A stretch of 64,000 nucleotides of DNA, taken from JBAZOO01 sp041648735. Its GTDB lineage: Bacteria; Verrucomicrobiota; Lentisphaeria; Oligosphaerales; CAITYL01. A program made the translations under genes and the position numbers. This document shows positions 41,585 through 51,294 of this stretch, piece by piece. Location of the stretch: the NCBI GenBank assembly GCA_041648735.1, contig JBAZOO010000012.1:32500-96499 (forward strand), read 5' to 3'. The notes beneath the pieces were generated by a model, which was not told the origin of the DNA, ran no database searches, and saw nothing but the letters and a program-made list of their open reading frames with translations. Positions within the stretch are counted from its first letter, which is position 1. Every line of letters begins with the position of its first letter.

Positions 41585-43618
41585 TCAACGTTTGCGCCAA
41601 AGATGGGCGTAGCCTTCCAGCCCCGCCGCCGCCAGCAGGAGGGACATTGCCAGCCAGAGGGCCTCGCCGCGGGCGGCGCCGCGGGCGGCGCCGCCGCCGC
41701 TGGCCACCACGATGCCGGCCTGCCGGGCGGGCGCCCAGTCGGCGCCCTGGGCCGGTTCCACGGCCGAATCCTGCCGGGTCAGGTTGTAGCCGAAGCCACC
41801 GATGCGCTCCTGGTCGGCATAGATGGAGCACCAGGCGGCTTCGCGGAAGGGGGGGAGGCGGATGGCCGTTTGGCTGCCGCGGGCGACCAGTTCGGCGCGG
41901 GCCTGTTCGCCCCGGCCGCCGCGGAGGGTGTAGAGAGTCGTCGGCGCGCCACTGCCCGCCAGGGGGATGGCCACGTCGCCGTCGCCGGCATAGCCGCGCA
42001 GCACGTCGCGGCCAAGGGCTTCCCAGGCGGCCTGCATCATCACCAGGACGAAATTGGGGTTGTAGAAGAAGTCGGTGTGCCCCGGCAGCGGCAGGAAGCC
42101 GGCCAGGACCATCCGCCCGCCACCGGGGCCGGAGCGGCTGGCCATCAGCGGCGCCGCCAGCCCGGTCACCGCCAGCCGCGCCTCGGCGGCCGGCACCGGA
42201 ATCCCCGCCCGTTGGCGGAAATGGATCAGGGTGGGGTTGAGGTCGCCGAACTGCATGAATTCCAGGTAGCCGCCGCGCAGCCGCTGGGGGTCGGGGGTCG
42301 CCGGTTCGGCGGCCGCGGCCTTGGGTGGCGGCTGGAGCTGGGGGATGCCCAGGCCGGCAAAGGTTGTCGGGACGGCGGGATCCGCAAAGGCGAGGAGGGC
42401 ACCGCCGCCGGCGAGGTAGGCGCGGATCTTCTCGCCGATCCGGTCGCGCTCGCCGAAGCGGGTGCCGACCGTGAGCAGCAGGTCGTAGCCTGCCAGTTCC
42501 TCGTTGACCAGTTCGACCGGGGTGACGGCCTTGTAGGCCAGCGCGCCATTGGGCAGGAAGGCGGCGAGGGCGCCGCGGAGGAACTGGTCGCGCGGGAAGG
42601 GGTCGTCCGGGTCGCGTTCCGCCACCGCCAGCACCCGCAGCGGCTCGCCCGGCGCCACCACGGCGTACCAGTCGTTGTCGGCCGCCAGCAGGTCCGGCGG
42701 GATGGTGACGTGGATGCGGAGTTCGCTCTCCGGCGCCGGCGGGGTTGGCAGGGTGAGCCAAACGGTCTTGGCATCCCCGGGCTCGAGGTTGAGCATGGCC
42801 CGGTCGCTCGGCTTTTCCTCAAGCTGGAGGGTGACCGGCAGGCCGCGCACCGGCTGGGTGCCGTAGTTGCGCACCCGCACGCCGAGGCGGTTGGCACGGC
42901 CAGGCCAGAAGCCTTCGGGACCGAGATGGCAGGACTCGATGCCGAGGTTGGAAAGCCCCGAGCGGTCATCCACCGGGAGGAAGGCGAGCTGGCGGCGGCG
43001 GCCGAGCCGCTCGCGGAACTCCGCCAGCAGTTCGCGGTCGCGGTACTGCTCCCGCTGGAAGTCGCTGATGAAGATGATGCTGTCGGCCGCCGCCGCCAGC
43101 GGTGCCGTCGCCAGGGCCTGGAGCAGCTCCCGCGGCGTGGCCGCCCGCGGCGCCACTTCGAGGTTGCGCAGGGCCGCTTCGGCGTTGCCATGGCGCCGCC
43201 CCATGGGCAGCACGGGGTTCAGGTGGCCGTCAAAGGCGGCGACGGCCACCGCCCCCTCGGCCTCGCGCAGTTGGCGGAGGGCCAGTTCCACTGCCTTGTC
43301 CAGCCGCTGGCCGCCTTCCAGGGTGGTGCCCATGCTCAAGGTGGTGTCGATCACCAGGAGGGTGCGGCTGGCGCGGACCGCCCGGTAGAGCGGGCGCGCC
43401 GCGAACAGCGCCAGCGCCAGGATCAGCAGGAGCTTGCTGATCAGCTTCAGCAGCTCCGTGACCTTCAGCCGCTTGCGCTTGACCACGATCGCCTGGCGCA
43501 TCCATTCATAGGCCGCCCAGCGGATCACCACCTTGCGGCGGTTGATCAGGAACTGCAGGATGAACGGCACGGCGAGGAACGCCAGGGCCGAGAGAAGGAT
43601 GGGGTGAACAAAAGGCAT
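41585..43618 (-). CDS. BatA-like vWA membrane protein
   Basis: 677-aa protein starting with the aerotolerance-regulator/BatA N-terminal signature (HPILLSALAFLAVPFILQFL, INRRKVVIRWAAYEWMRQA) and two membrane helices. The vWA domain is around residues 85-235 (LLVIDTTLSMGTT, IFISDFQREQY), with MIDAS D-T-T-L-S, again a threonine variant. The rest is beta-rich with a glutamine-amidotransferase-like fold segment, and a final helix lies near 650-670. It follows DUF58 in the usual Bac operon order. Confidence 0.88.
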   Translation of the reverse strand: MPFVHPILLSALAFLAVPFILQFLINRRKVVIRWAAYEWMRQAIVVKRKRLKVTELLKLISKLLLILALALFAARPLYRAVRASRTLLVIDTTLSMGTTLEGGQRLDKAVELALRQLREAEGAVAVAAFDGHLNPVLPMGRRHGNAEAALRNLEVAPRAATPRELLQALATAPLAAAADSIIFISDFQREQYRDRELLAEFRERLGRRRQLAFLPVDDRSGLSNLGIESCHLGPEGFWPGRANRLGVRVRNYGTQPVRGLPVTLQLEEKPSDRAMLNLEPGDAKTVWLTLPTPPAPESELRIHVTIPPDLLAADNDWYAVVAPGEPLRVLAVAERDPDDPFPRDQFLRGALAAFLPNGALAYKAVTPVELVNEELAGYDLLLTVGTRFGERDRIGEKIRAYLAGGGALLAFADPAVPTTFAGLGIPQLQPPPKAAAAEPATPDPQRLRGGYLEFMQFGDLNPTLIHFRQRAGIPVPAAEARLAVTGLAAPLMASRSGPGGGRMVLAGFLPLPGHTDFFYNPNFVLVMMQAAWEALGRDVLRGYAGDGDVAIPLAGSGAPTTLYTLRGGRGEQARAELVARGSQTAIRLPPFREAAWCSIYADQERIGGFGYNLTRQDSAVEPAQGADWAPARQAGIVVASGGGAARGAARGEALWLAMSLLLAAAGLEGYAHLWRKR

Positions 43619-43710
43619 GTCCGTCCGGGGATCAGGAACTGTCCGTCAGGGGCTTGGGGAATCCGGAGAATGGTCTTGGAACGGGGGGCGGTTGCGGCCG
43701 AGGCCAAACG

Positions 43711-44622
43711 TCAGCCCTGGCGTGCCCGGCGCGCCAGGTATTCCGCCAAATGGTGGCCAAAGGGACGCCCCAGGTCGCAGCGGATGTAGTCGGCGCCCAG
43801 GCCGATGGCCCGCCGCTTGAACTCCGCCAGATAGGCGTCGAACTGCGTTTGGTAGGAATCCTTGATTTCGGCTCCGACCACGTCCAGCTTGCCGGGGCCT
43901 TCCAGCTCCAGGAGCCGCACCCGGCCGGGGATCTGGAAGTTCAGCTCCAGGGGGTCGAGCAGATGGATCAGGACGACCTCATGCCGGTCGTGGCGCAGCC
44001 GCCGCACGCCGTCGAGGGTGCTGCCGATGTCGGCGAAGAAGTCGCTGATGATGAAGACCACCCCCCGCCGGCGGAAGCTCTCGGCCAGGAGCAGCAGCAC
44101 CTTGCCGATGGCGGTCGGCTCCTTCTTCGCCGTCGCGTCCAAGGTGTCGGCGATCTTGGCGACGATCTCCTGGCCGCCGGTCGGCGGGATCATCGCCCGG
44201 ACCTGGTTGTCGAAAAGGGCGACCCCGACCCGGTCGGACTGGGCGGTGATCACCTGGCTGAGGGCGGTGGCGACAAAGGCCGCGTAGTCAATGCGCCGGC
44301 CATGCTCGTACTCGAAGAGCATGCTTTCGCTGACATCGACCAGCACTTGGGCGATGAGGTTCGTCTCCTGCTCGTACTGCTTGACCAGGTACTTGCGGGT
44401 CTTGTAGTACGCCTTCCAGTCCAGGTGCTTGAGGTCGTCGCCGGGGGCATAGCCGCGGTGGCCGGCGAACTCCACCGCAAAGCCATGGAAGGGCGACCGG
44501 TGGTTGCCCACCAGGTTGCCCTCCACCCGCCCGCCCGGCTTGAAGCCGATGCTGGCCAGGAGGGTCACGGTCTTGGCGTCGAAATAGCGGGTCCAGTCAG
44601 CGGCCATCCTTGAACCGTCCAT
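43711..44622 (-). CDS. DUF58 family protein
   Basis: 303-aa soluble member of the MoxR-associated DUF58 family. Signature FHGFAVEFAGHRGYAPGDDL, KHLDWKAYYKTRKYLVKQYE is followed by a vWA-like fold with a canonical DVSES MIDAS and IISDFFADI. In other bacteria these proteins pair with MoxR and Bat proteins in envelope-stress or metalloenzyme-maturation roles. It is the first gene of the leftward cluster. ATG 44607 is an alternative start. Confidence 0.9.
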   Translation of the reverse strand: MDGSRMAADWTRYFDAKTVTLLASIGFKPGGRVEGNLVGNHRSPFHGFAVEFAGHRGYAPGDDLKHLDWKAYYKTRKYLVKQYEQETNLIAQVLVDVSESMLFEYEHGRRIDYAAFVATALSQVITAQSDRVGVALFDNQVRAMIPPTGGQEIVAKIADTLDATAKKEPTAIGKVLLLLAESFRRRGVVFIISDFFADIGSTLDGVRRLRHDRHEVVLIHLLDPLELNFQIPGRVRLLELEGPGKLDVVGAEIKDSYQTQFDAYLAEFKRRAIGLGADYIRCDLGRPFGHHLAEYLARRARQG

Positions 44623-44880
44623 CGTCCGGGGCGTACCTGCCGCCCGTTGTCGAAACCGGAGCGTGTAACGTCGTTGGGGATTGCGTCGGGTTGGCCGCTT
44701 TCGTACACGGCCCTTTCCCGGATTTTGCGGGGGACGGGGCGCAACCGCCGGGCCGCGAACCGTGGAAAAGGGCGGCCCGCGCTTGAAAAGGGGAAGGGAC
44801 GGCTACATTCGTCCCCGGTTGGAGTTCGATTCCCAGGCCGGCCGCCGCACGCCCCTCCCCGCCCCCGTGAGACAGCCATC

Positions 44881-46131
44881 ATGCCGCCCCTTTCCTCGCC
44901 CTTGAACTTGCGCATCCAGGATGTGTTTGCGGACCTGCGCCGGTTCAGCCGTTTCGGCGGCTGCTACTTCTCCTTTGCCGAAGCGGCGCCGCCGCTGGCC
45001 GACAAGGGGCTCTGCCGCTTCTGCCGCGGCTGCCTGGGCCACCCGCGGGCTGGGAGCCTCTGCCAGAACAACGCCCATGCCGCCGCCGTCCAAGGCTTTG
45101 CCATTGGCGACGCCTGGTACACCCGCTGCTGGCTCGGGATCGACTGCGTCATCATTCCCGTGGCGCCGGAAAACCGCCTGGTCGGCGCGATTGAGCTGGG
45201 CGGCTTCTTCTCCCTTGGCGAGGGGCCGCGGGCGGAGCCGAAGATCCTCGCGCGCCTGGCCAGCCTCGACGGCGCCGGCGCGGTGGCGCAGTTCCTCGCG
45301 GCGCTCCAGGCCATGCGCGAGGAGCCCTTCATCCAGGTCCGGGCCGCCGCCGAGTTCGTGGTGCAGGCCACCTTCGCGAAGGGGCTCAACCAGGCGGAGG
45401 AATGGCAGCTCCGCCAACGCATCTTCCAGATGCAGCGGCAGGCCCAGGCCGCGCCGGGGGATGCCGGCCGGCGCTACGCGGAAAAGCTGGCCGCCGTGGC
45501 CGCCACGCTCGACGGCGGCGACTCCGCCCGCCGCCACGCCGCGCTCGACGAGTTCACGACGGCCCTCTTCGCCGCCGGCGACGCCGACCGCTTCCGCGGC
45601 GGCCTCCTGCCGCTGCTCGCCCTCCAGGCGCACCGGCAAGTCCAGGCCGGCGGGGGCTTGGCGGCCGCCTTGCGGGCCTTGGAGAAGCGGCACCTGGAAC
45701 TGGCGGCGCTGGACTCGGTCCCGCGGCTTTGCGCCTGGCTGGAGGAGCTGTTTGCCGAGAGCCCCCGCCTGTCCGCCGCCGCCGGCGCGGGAACCTCCCT
45801 GCGCCGGCGCCTGGAGGGCTGGCTCCAGCCGCGCTACGCGGAAAAGCTCCGCCTCGCCGCCGCCGCCCGCGCCTTGGGGATGAGCGCCTCCAGCCTCACC
45901 CACCGCCTGAAACAGGAATGCGGCCTGACTTTCGGCGACCTAGTGCAGGCGAGCCGGGTCAGCGAAGCCAAGCGGCTGCTGGCGCTCACCAGCCTCAGCG
46001 TCCGGGAGGTCGGCGAACGCTGCGGCTTCCGCGATCAGAGCTATTTCACCAAGGTCTTCAGTCGCCAGATTGGTTTGCGCCCCAATGAGTTCCGCGGAAT
46101 GCTCAGCCAGCTCCCCGAGAGCGGCGGCTGA
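44881..46131 (+). CDS. AraC-family regulator with PocR ligand-binding domain
   Basis: 416-aa transcription factor. Residues about 10-125 form a PocR domain with its conserved cysteines (FCRGCLGHPRAGSLCQNNAH, CWLGIDCVIIPV, GAIELGGFF). The C-terminal ~100 residues are two AraC helix-turn-helices (KLRLAAAARALGMSASSLTH, LTSLSVREVGERCGFRDQSY, FTKVFSRQIGLRPNEFR). PocR of Salmonella responds to 1,2-propanediol, the end product of rhamnose and fucose fermentation, which suits the rhamnosidase-like gene in this locus; the ligand here is inference. The promoter region is shared divergently with DUF58. Confidence 0.9.
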   Translation: MPPLSSPLNLRIQDVFADLRRFSRFGGCYFSFAEAAPPLADKGLCRFCRGCLGHPRAGSLCQNNAHAAAVQGFAIGDAWYTRCWLGIDCVIIPVAPENRLVGAIELGGFFSLGEGPRAEPKILARLASLDGAGAVAQFLAALQAMREEPFIQVRAAAEFVVQATFAKGLNQAEEWQLRQRIFQMQRQAQAAPGDAGRRYAEKLAAVAATLDGGDSARRHAALDEFTTALFAAGDADRFRGGLLPLLALQAHRQVQAGGGLAAALRALEKRHLELAALDSVPRLCAWLEELFAESPRLSAAAGAGTSLRRRLEGWLQPRYAEKLRLAAAARALGMSASSLTHRLKQECGLTFGDLVQASRVSEAKRLLALTSLSVREVGERCGFRDQSYFTKVFSRQIGLRPNEFRGMLSQLPESGG

Positions 46132-46456
46132 GGGGCGGCGCCGCCGGCAAAAGCTCAACCAATCGCCGCTTTGCGCGGCCCAAGCGACGCGGCCAACAAG
46201 CCACCGGCCAAGCCGGGGGCCACATTGTGCCGTCCCCTTTCCCGTGTTCGGAGCGTGGGCTCGCCCGTGGGGGGGGCGCTTCGCCACTCAGGATTTGGCA
46301 AGATTGTCCTACCAATTGTCCTTTTTGTGCATGGAATTTTCGGCGGTGGGCAGGTAAGGTTGATGTCATGGCAGGCGTGGCCGGCGCTGGAGCAACTCCC
46401 CGCCGGCGGGGAGTGCCCGGCGACCGGGGTCCAAGGAACTGAAAAGGAGGCTAAAA
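46132..46456. promoter_or_regulatory. Control region between PocR-AraC gene and pseudopilin
   Basis: A 325-bp gap without a gene. It holds the repeated AraC-type site at 46294-46326, an AT-richer stretch after it, a self-complementary CCGCCGGCGGGG patch and the GGAGG ribosome site (46444) of the pseudopilin. No clear -35/-10 pair is seen. Confidence 0.55.
46294..46326 (+). promoter_or_regulatory. Putative AraC operator, copy 1
   Basis: Sequence TTTGGCAAGATTGTCCTACC followed by AATTGTCCTTTTT. It contains ATTGTCC twice, 12 bp apart. Almost the same sequence occurs at 59424-59457. Each copy lies just after an AraC-type gene and 106-130 bp before an exported-protein gene. Confidence 0.65.
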
Positions 46457-47227
46457 ATGCTTGTCTTGGCTGAATTCTTTGCCATGAAGCCTCTGCCATT
46501 CGCTTCTTGCCATTGTCCCCAAAAAAGGACGGTGGCAAGAAAATTCACCTTGATTGAGCTGTTGGTCGTCATTGCGATCATCGCAATCCTTGCGTCGTTG
46601 CTTCTTCCCGCACTGACGAGGGCGAGGGAAAAGGCCAAGCAGGCCGGCTGCTCCAGCAACCTGAAACAGCTTGGCCTCAGCATGCAGATGTACGTTGATG
46701 ATTACAATGGGTATCTGCCGCCGGCATTTGGGAGCATGGTCGGTGGCATGGGCTCGACGCCGTATTGGAATCAGGCGCTCTATGGCAACAACTATGCGAA
46801 GTTGAATCAATTCACCTGTCCCTATGGGGAAACTCATCTTACGGGTGGCTGGCCTTGGCCGGCAATGCTCGACTACGCCCTCAATGTGACTTTGTTTCCC
46901 GGCAGCGGAACGACCACGGCATCCAGAACCATTTATTCCGCACAAAATCCTTCAGGCAAATTATTGTTGCTGGAAAATTATCAGAACAACGCCAGTGGCG
47001 GGTGGGAGAAGACTGGATTTTGGCGGGTCAGCTTCGACACTGGCGATGCCTTCAAATTAAGCAATGGCAATTTTGGCCGTCCCGCGGGGCGGCATAACGG
47101 ATATTGCAACCTCCTTTGGCTGGATGGGCATGTCGAGGCCACGGCCATCCGGAACCAGGCCAACCCGTATCTGGAAAACCCATTCAACTGGTCGGTCGCG
47201 GCCAACAAGGCCATTCTTGGCTGGTGA
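46457..47227 (+). CDS. Type II secretion pseudopilin-like protein (Lentisphaerae type)
   Basis: 256-aa protein with a prepilin signal. A basic leader precedes the cleavage site ahead of [20 protein letters not shown] with the glutamate at +5, followed by a long N-terminal helix ([20 protein letters not shown]). The globular part ends with [15 protein letters not shown], close to the H-X9-DG motif common in Lentisphaerae and Planctomycetes pseudopilins. The GGAGG ribosome site fixes the start. It is located at the head of the glycosidase cluster and preceded by the repeated operator, so it should be co-regulated with sugar degradation. Base composition is clearly less GC-rich than in the core genes. 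Confidence 0.92.
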   Translation: MLVLAEFFAMKPLPFASCHCPQKRTVARKFTLIELLVVIAIIAILASLLLPALTRAREKAKQAGCSSNLKQLGLSMQMYVDDYNGYLPPAFGSMVGGMGSTPYWNQALYGNNYAKLNQFTCPYGETHLTGGWPWPAMLDYALNVTLFPGSGTTTASRTIYSAQNPSGKLLLLENYQNNASGGWEKTGFWRVSFDTGDAFKLSNGNFGRPAGRHNGYCNLLWLDGHVEATAIRNQANPYLENPFNWSVAANKAILGW

Positions 47228-47302
47228 CCGCCCTCCAGGAACCGCGGTGTGACGACGAAGGCCGCCATGAAGACAGCCACTTCGCAAACAGGGATAAGGG
47301 CC

Positions 47303-50209
47303 ATGCTCAAAATATGGAACCATGCAAAGGCTGCCGTTTGCCTGTCGTTGTTCGGAGTCTTTTGGGGCGTCGCGGATGCGGCCGCCCAAGTTCAGCTTCT
47401 TGATGAATCATTCAGCCTTGGCGAAATGGTCAATGGCCTTCGATCCGAGACGGTTCCGGCCGGCTGGCAGTTTTATTGGTGGCACAGCTCCGGCAAGGGG
47501 CCGTTGGGCGGACTTTCAAAAGAGAAGTTTTTCGACCCGCCGTCAGCCTTGATGGTTCCGGCGGTCGGCCAGGGGATGGCCGGGTGGCATTCTGCTCCCC
47601 TGCGCCTGGCCAAACCGTTCCAAGCCCTGACGGTCAAAGGGAAGGTGCTTCTCAGTGACGATTACGCGGGCAATTCCCCTGGCTGCTTCATTGGCTGGTA
47701 TGGCCAAAATCAATTTATCAAGCCCGTTTTTTTGCCCATGGTGGCAAGCAATGAAAAAGGCCAATGGCAGGACTTTACGGTCATGATCAAGGCGGAAGAA
47801 ATTCCAACTGACGCCGATTCCTTTACGATCAATTTGGTGAATCTGAAGGGGGAAGCGCCCATTTCCCCTGCCGGCAAAGCCTATTTTGACAACCTTCGGG
47901 TCACTCGTGAGCCGCAGCCTGGCCTGGCCGTGAAACTGCGTGGGGAGCAACTGGCCAATTGCTGGACGCTGGATCAGGCGGTGGTTTTCCGCGCCCAAGG
48001 CCAGGTGCCTGGCACGGTCACCGCAATTTCCGGCACCGTATTCGACAGTGCCGGGCGGAAAGTCGCCGACGTCACCGCGTCCGCGGAGAATTTCAAGGCC
48101 GCCGGGTGGCGCTGGCAACCGGCCGCGCCAGGTTTCTACCAGATCGAATTTGCGGGACTGACGGCGGCCGGGCGCGAACCGTTGGCCGAGGAATTCGTCG
48201 AACGCGCCGCGGTCACCAACCGGCTGGGGACGTTTTCCCAGTCCCGCGTCAATGTGGCGATCCTGCCCCGCGCCGCGGCCGACGCGAAGATCGCGGAGAT
48301 CTTCGGTTTTCACATCATCTGCTCCCCTGGCACGCTGAAATGGCGCCAGGACAGTGAACTCCGCATGGCCAAACTGATTGGCGCCAGCTTCATCCGCTTC
48401 CATGTCCAATGGTCCGAAGTGGAGACGGCCAAGGGAACGTACAACTGGGCGCCGCTCGACTACTTTGTCGCCAAATCCATTGAACTCGGGCTTCAGCCCG
48501 TGGTCTGCTTCTACGGCACTCCCCGCTGGGCGTCAAGCCGTCCCGACGACACCCGCGTTCTGGTCTGCGTGTACGGCTACAGTGCCTATGCCCCGAAGAA
48601 CTTGGATGACTGGAGCGACTTCCTGCGGGCCATGGTCAGCCGCTACAAGGACAGAGTCCGGACTTGGGAAGTCTGGAACGAACCGCATCTGCCTGGATTT
48701 AGCTGTTATTGGCAGGACACTTCCGAGCGGTTCGTCAAGATGCAGGCATCGGCCTACCGCACGATCAAGGAGATCCAACCCGATTCAGAGATATGGCTGG
48801 GTGGCATCGGCATGCGGTATCTGCCCTTTTATGAGGCCATTGTCAAACAGGGTGCGGGCAAGGATTTTGACGTTTTGGCTCTCCATGGGCACGGCGTCAA
48901 TCCAAATCCCTTCTACGCCATCGACAAGGAGTATCACTCACCTGTCCATCCCTGGGTCGCTTCCGAATGGCATGCGGTGCTGCTGCGCTTTGGCGATCCG
49001 GCTTTCAACCAGGGCGAACAGGAGCGGGCGCTGCGGATGCTTCTGGACTGGCTGCGGCAGGTCAAGCTTGGGGCGGAGCGGATCTGCTTTTTCGAATTGG
49101 TCAATCTCTGTGACAAGGAGACGCTGGCCTTCTACGCGGCCGAGAAGATGCCCTTGAACCACGCGTCCGGGCTGTTCCGCCGGCAGCCCTATGTCCAGCC
49201 GCTGTTCGGCAGCGTCGTCATGGGCAACTTCACGCGCCAATTCCAAGGCCAGGTACGACTGGAGGGGGAATACCAGTTCGGCAACCAGAAGGGCGTGCTG
49301 CTGTCCAGCCAAGCCGGGCCGCTCCTGCTTTTCTGGCAGGAAACGGAGGGCCGGGAAGTCATTGATCCCCGGCTGTTGTCGGCCATCGGCAAGGATTCCC
49401 CCGTGGTCTCCTGGGAAGGCAAGCCGGTTTTGGCCACCCCTGGCTTCGAGTTGGAATCCCGGGTCATGTATTTCTGCCGCGGGCCGCGGATCCCCGCCAC
49501 TTGGACGCCCGCCAGCGACGTCCTTTCCCTGGCCCGGAAGAAACTGGAACTCAAGGGGCCGTCCGGCGGTTACGGCAGCCGGCCCCTGATTGACGCTTCG
49601 GGACGTCTAATCGCGGCCAACGCCATCTGGAACGACGCCGGCTGGCAGAGCAAGTTCCAGGAACCGCCATCCGGCAACAACTCCGCGCGCTTCGCCCTTG
49701 CGGTTGCCGGGGAGGAGATCGCCCTGGCTGTGGCAACCGTTGATCCGATCCACCACCAGCCCAGTTTGGCCCCGAACCTGTGGCAAGGCGACAGCATTGA
49801 GTTCGCGTTCGACTGCCTGAACGAGGGCTATCCTGAAGACCGCGCCGAATTCCAGGCGGCCCTGACCACCGAGGGTCCGCAGTTGTTCAAGTCCAAGGCG
49901 CCCAGCCTGGCCGGCGACATTCCGACGGCCTGGAGTCCGGAAGGCGCGATGGTGAAGAACGGCGCCGCCACCATCCAGCGGACGGACGATGGCCGCACCT
50001 TGTATTTGGTCAAGTTCAAGAAGTCGGAACTCTACCCGCTGGTCATCGGGGCCGGCGCCGCGCTCCGGTTTTCCCTGCTGGTCAATGACAACAACGGCAA
50101 GGCCCGCGCCGGCTGGCTCAACTGGGGCGGCGGCATTGTCGAATCCAAAGACCCGGTTTTCTACGGAACGCTCAAGCCGATCACAAAAACGGAGCTGGAC
50201 CATGAATGA
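47303..50209 (+). CDS. Exported multidomain glycoside hydrolase (GH39/GH5-like)
   Basis: 968-aa exported protein with a signal peptide (KAAVCLSLFGVFWGVADAAA). An N-terminal jelly-roll (about 35-205) and an Ig-like segment precede a TIM barrel at about 305-590. The acid/base glutamate is in TWEVWNEPH (near 460) and the probable nucleophile in VASEWHAV (near 555). The last ~180 residues resemble a CBM9/DOMON carbohydrate-binding module (GDSIEFAFDCLNEG). Earlier starts at 47249 and 47267 are possible. Its substrate is not predictable. The stop overlaps the start of the next gene by 8 bp. Confidence 0.85.
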   Translation: MLKIWNHAKAAVCLSLFGVFWGVADAAAQVQLLDESFSLGEMVNGLRSETVPAGWQFYWWHSSGKGPLGGLSKEKFFDPPSALMVPAVGQGMAGWHSAPLRLAKPFQALTVKGKVLLSDDYAGNSPGCFIGWYGQNQFIKPVFLPMVASNEKGQWQDFTVMIKAEEIPTDADSFTINLVNLKGEAPISPAGKAYFDNLRVTREPQPGLAVKLRGEQLANCWTLDQAVVFRAQGQVPGTVTAISGTVFDSAGRKVADVTASAENFKAAGWRWQPAAPGFYQIEFAGLTAAGREPLAEEFVERAAVTNRLGTFSQSRVNVAILPRAAADAKIAEIFGFHIICSPGTLKWRQDSELRMAKLIGASFIRFHVQWSEVETAKGTYNWAPLDYFVAKSIELGLQPVVCFYGTPRWASSRPDDTRVLVCVYGYSAYAPKNLDDWSDFLRAMVSRYKDRVRTWEVWNEPHLPGFSCYWQDTSERFVKMQASAYRTIKEIQPDSEIWLGGIGMRYLPFYEAIVKQGAGKDFDVLALHGHGVNPNPFYAIDKEYHSPVHPWVASEWHAVLLRFGDPAFNQGEQERALRMLLDWLRQVKLGAERICFFELVNLCDKETLAFYAAEKMPLNHASGLFRRQPYVQPLFGSVVMGNFTRQFQGQVRLEGEYQFGNQKGVLLSSQAGPLLLFWQETEGREVIDPRLLSAIGKDSPVVSWEGKPVLATPGFELESRVMYFCRGPRIPATWTPASDVLSLARKKLELKGPSGGYGSRPLIDASGRLIAANAIWNDAGWQSKFQEPPSGNNSARFALAVAGEEIALAVATVDPIHHQPSLAPNLWQGDSIEFAFDCLNEGYPEDRAEFQAALTTEGPQLFKSKAPSLAGDIPTAWSPEGAMVKNGAATIQRTDDGRTLYLVKFKKSELYPLVIGAGAALRFSLLVNDNNGKARAGWLNWGGGIVESKDPVFYGTLKPITKTELDHE

Positions 50210-51236
50210 TGCCACGGACAAGCCGCTGATTCTGCTCGACCCCCATCCCCGCCCAGTGGATCTCATTTTCGACGCGGCCACCAAGGCGCGCCTGGAGGGG
50301 CTCGGCCGCGTGATCTGGCAGGACGGCGCCCCGGCGCCCGCGGCGCAGATCGATCGCCATCTGCCCGAGGCCGTCATCCTGATCGGGCAGTCGCCCATGC
50401 CGAAGGAACGGCTGGATCGGGCGCCGAAGCTGAAGGCCATTTTCAATGTGGAGAGCAATTTCCTGCCCAATGTGGATTACGGGGAATGCCACCGCCGCGG
50501 CATCTACGTCCTTGCCACGGGGCCGGTGTTCGCCAAGCCGGTCGCGGAGATGGCGCTGGGCATGGCCTTGTCCCTGGCGCGGCGGATCCACCAGGCCGAC
50601 GCGGCCATCCGGAGCGGCACCGAGACGCTCTATGGCGAAGGGGACAACCAGGATTCCATTCTTCTGGCCGGGCGGCCGCTGGCCGTGGTTGGCTGCGGCA
50701 ATGTCGGGCGTGCGCTTTTGCCGCTGCTGCGTCCCTTCGGCGGGGAGGTTTTGGTCCACGATCCGTGGCTTCATCCCAGCGTGCTCCGGGAAATGGGCGT
50801 CACCCCCGCCACGCTGGACGAATGTTTCGAAAAGGCGGCGGCGGTCTTCCTCATGGGCGCCGTGACCACGGAAAATGTCGGCGGCATCGGCCGGCGCTAT
50901 TTCCAGAAGATGCGGAAGGGGGGCATCGTCCTGCTGCTCAGCCGGGCGGGAGTGGTCAATTTCGACGAGTTGCTTGACGCCGCCGAATCCGGGCATCTCC
51001 GCGTGGGCATTGATGTGTGGCCGCAAGAACCGATTCCGGCGAACCATCGGGCGCGCCGGATTCCCAACACGCTCTTGCAGGCGCACCGGGCGGGGAACAT
51101 TCCCGAAATCTGGCCGTGGATGGGGCAGTTGGTCGTGGACGATGTGGAGCAAATCCTGAAGGGTCTTCCGCCGCAACGCTGTCAAAAGGCCCAATGGGAA
51201 ACCGTCGCCAAACTTCGCAGCAAGCCGGTGGAGTGA
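50202..51236 (+). CDS. D-isomer-specific 2-hydroxyacid dehydrogenase
   Basis: 344-aa NAD-dependent enzyme. The Rossmann motif is AVVGCGNVGRALL (near 163); the catalytic Arg lies in LLLSRAGVVN, the Glu in WPQEPIP and the His in QAHRAGN. The phosphoglycerate-dehydrogenase-like fold is complete. The preferred substrate (a sugar acid, lactate or glyoxylate-type compound) cannot be told from sequence. It is translationally coupled to the glycosidase gene, which suggests it processes a released sugar derivative. Confidence 0.88.
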   Translation: MNDATDKPLILLDPHPRPVDLIFDAATKARLEGLGRVIWQDGAPAPAAQIDRHLPEAVILIGQSPMPKERLDRAPKLKAIFNVESNFLPNVDYGECHRRGIYVLATGPVFAKPVAEMALGMALSLARRIHQADAAIRSGTETLYGEGDNQDSILLAGRPLAVVGCGNVGRALLPLLRPFGGEVLVHDPWLHPSVLREMGVTPATLDECFEKAAAVFLMGAVTTENVGGIGRRYFQKMRKGGIVLLLSRAGVVNFDELLDAAESGHLRVGIDVWPQEPIPANHRARRIPNTLLQAHRAGNIPEIWPWMGQLVVDDVEQILKGLPPQRCQKAQWETVAKLRSKPVE

Positions 51237-51294
51237 GGGCGGCGCTCCTCCTTCCCGATCGCGTCATCGTTCATCACAACTGGAGCTGATCCCG

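Noticed and set aside
37490..43789. A 2099-codon open frame on the plus strand
   Set aside because: It runs antisense to four clear membrane/vWA genes; its product is low-complexity Gly/Arg/Glu/Gln sequence typical of GC-rich shadow frames.
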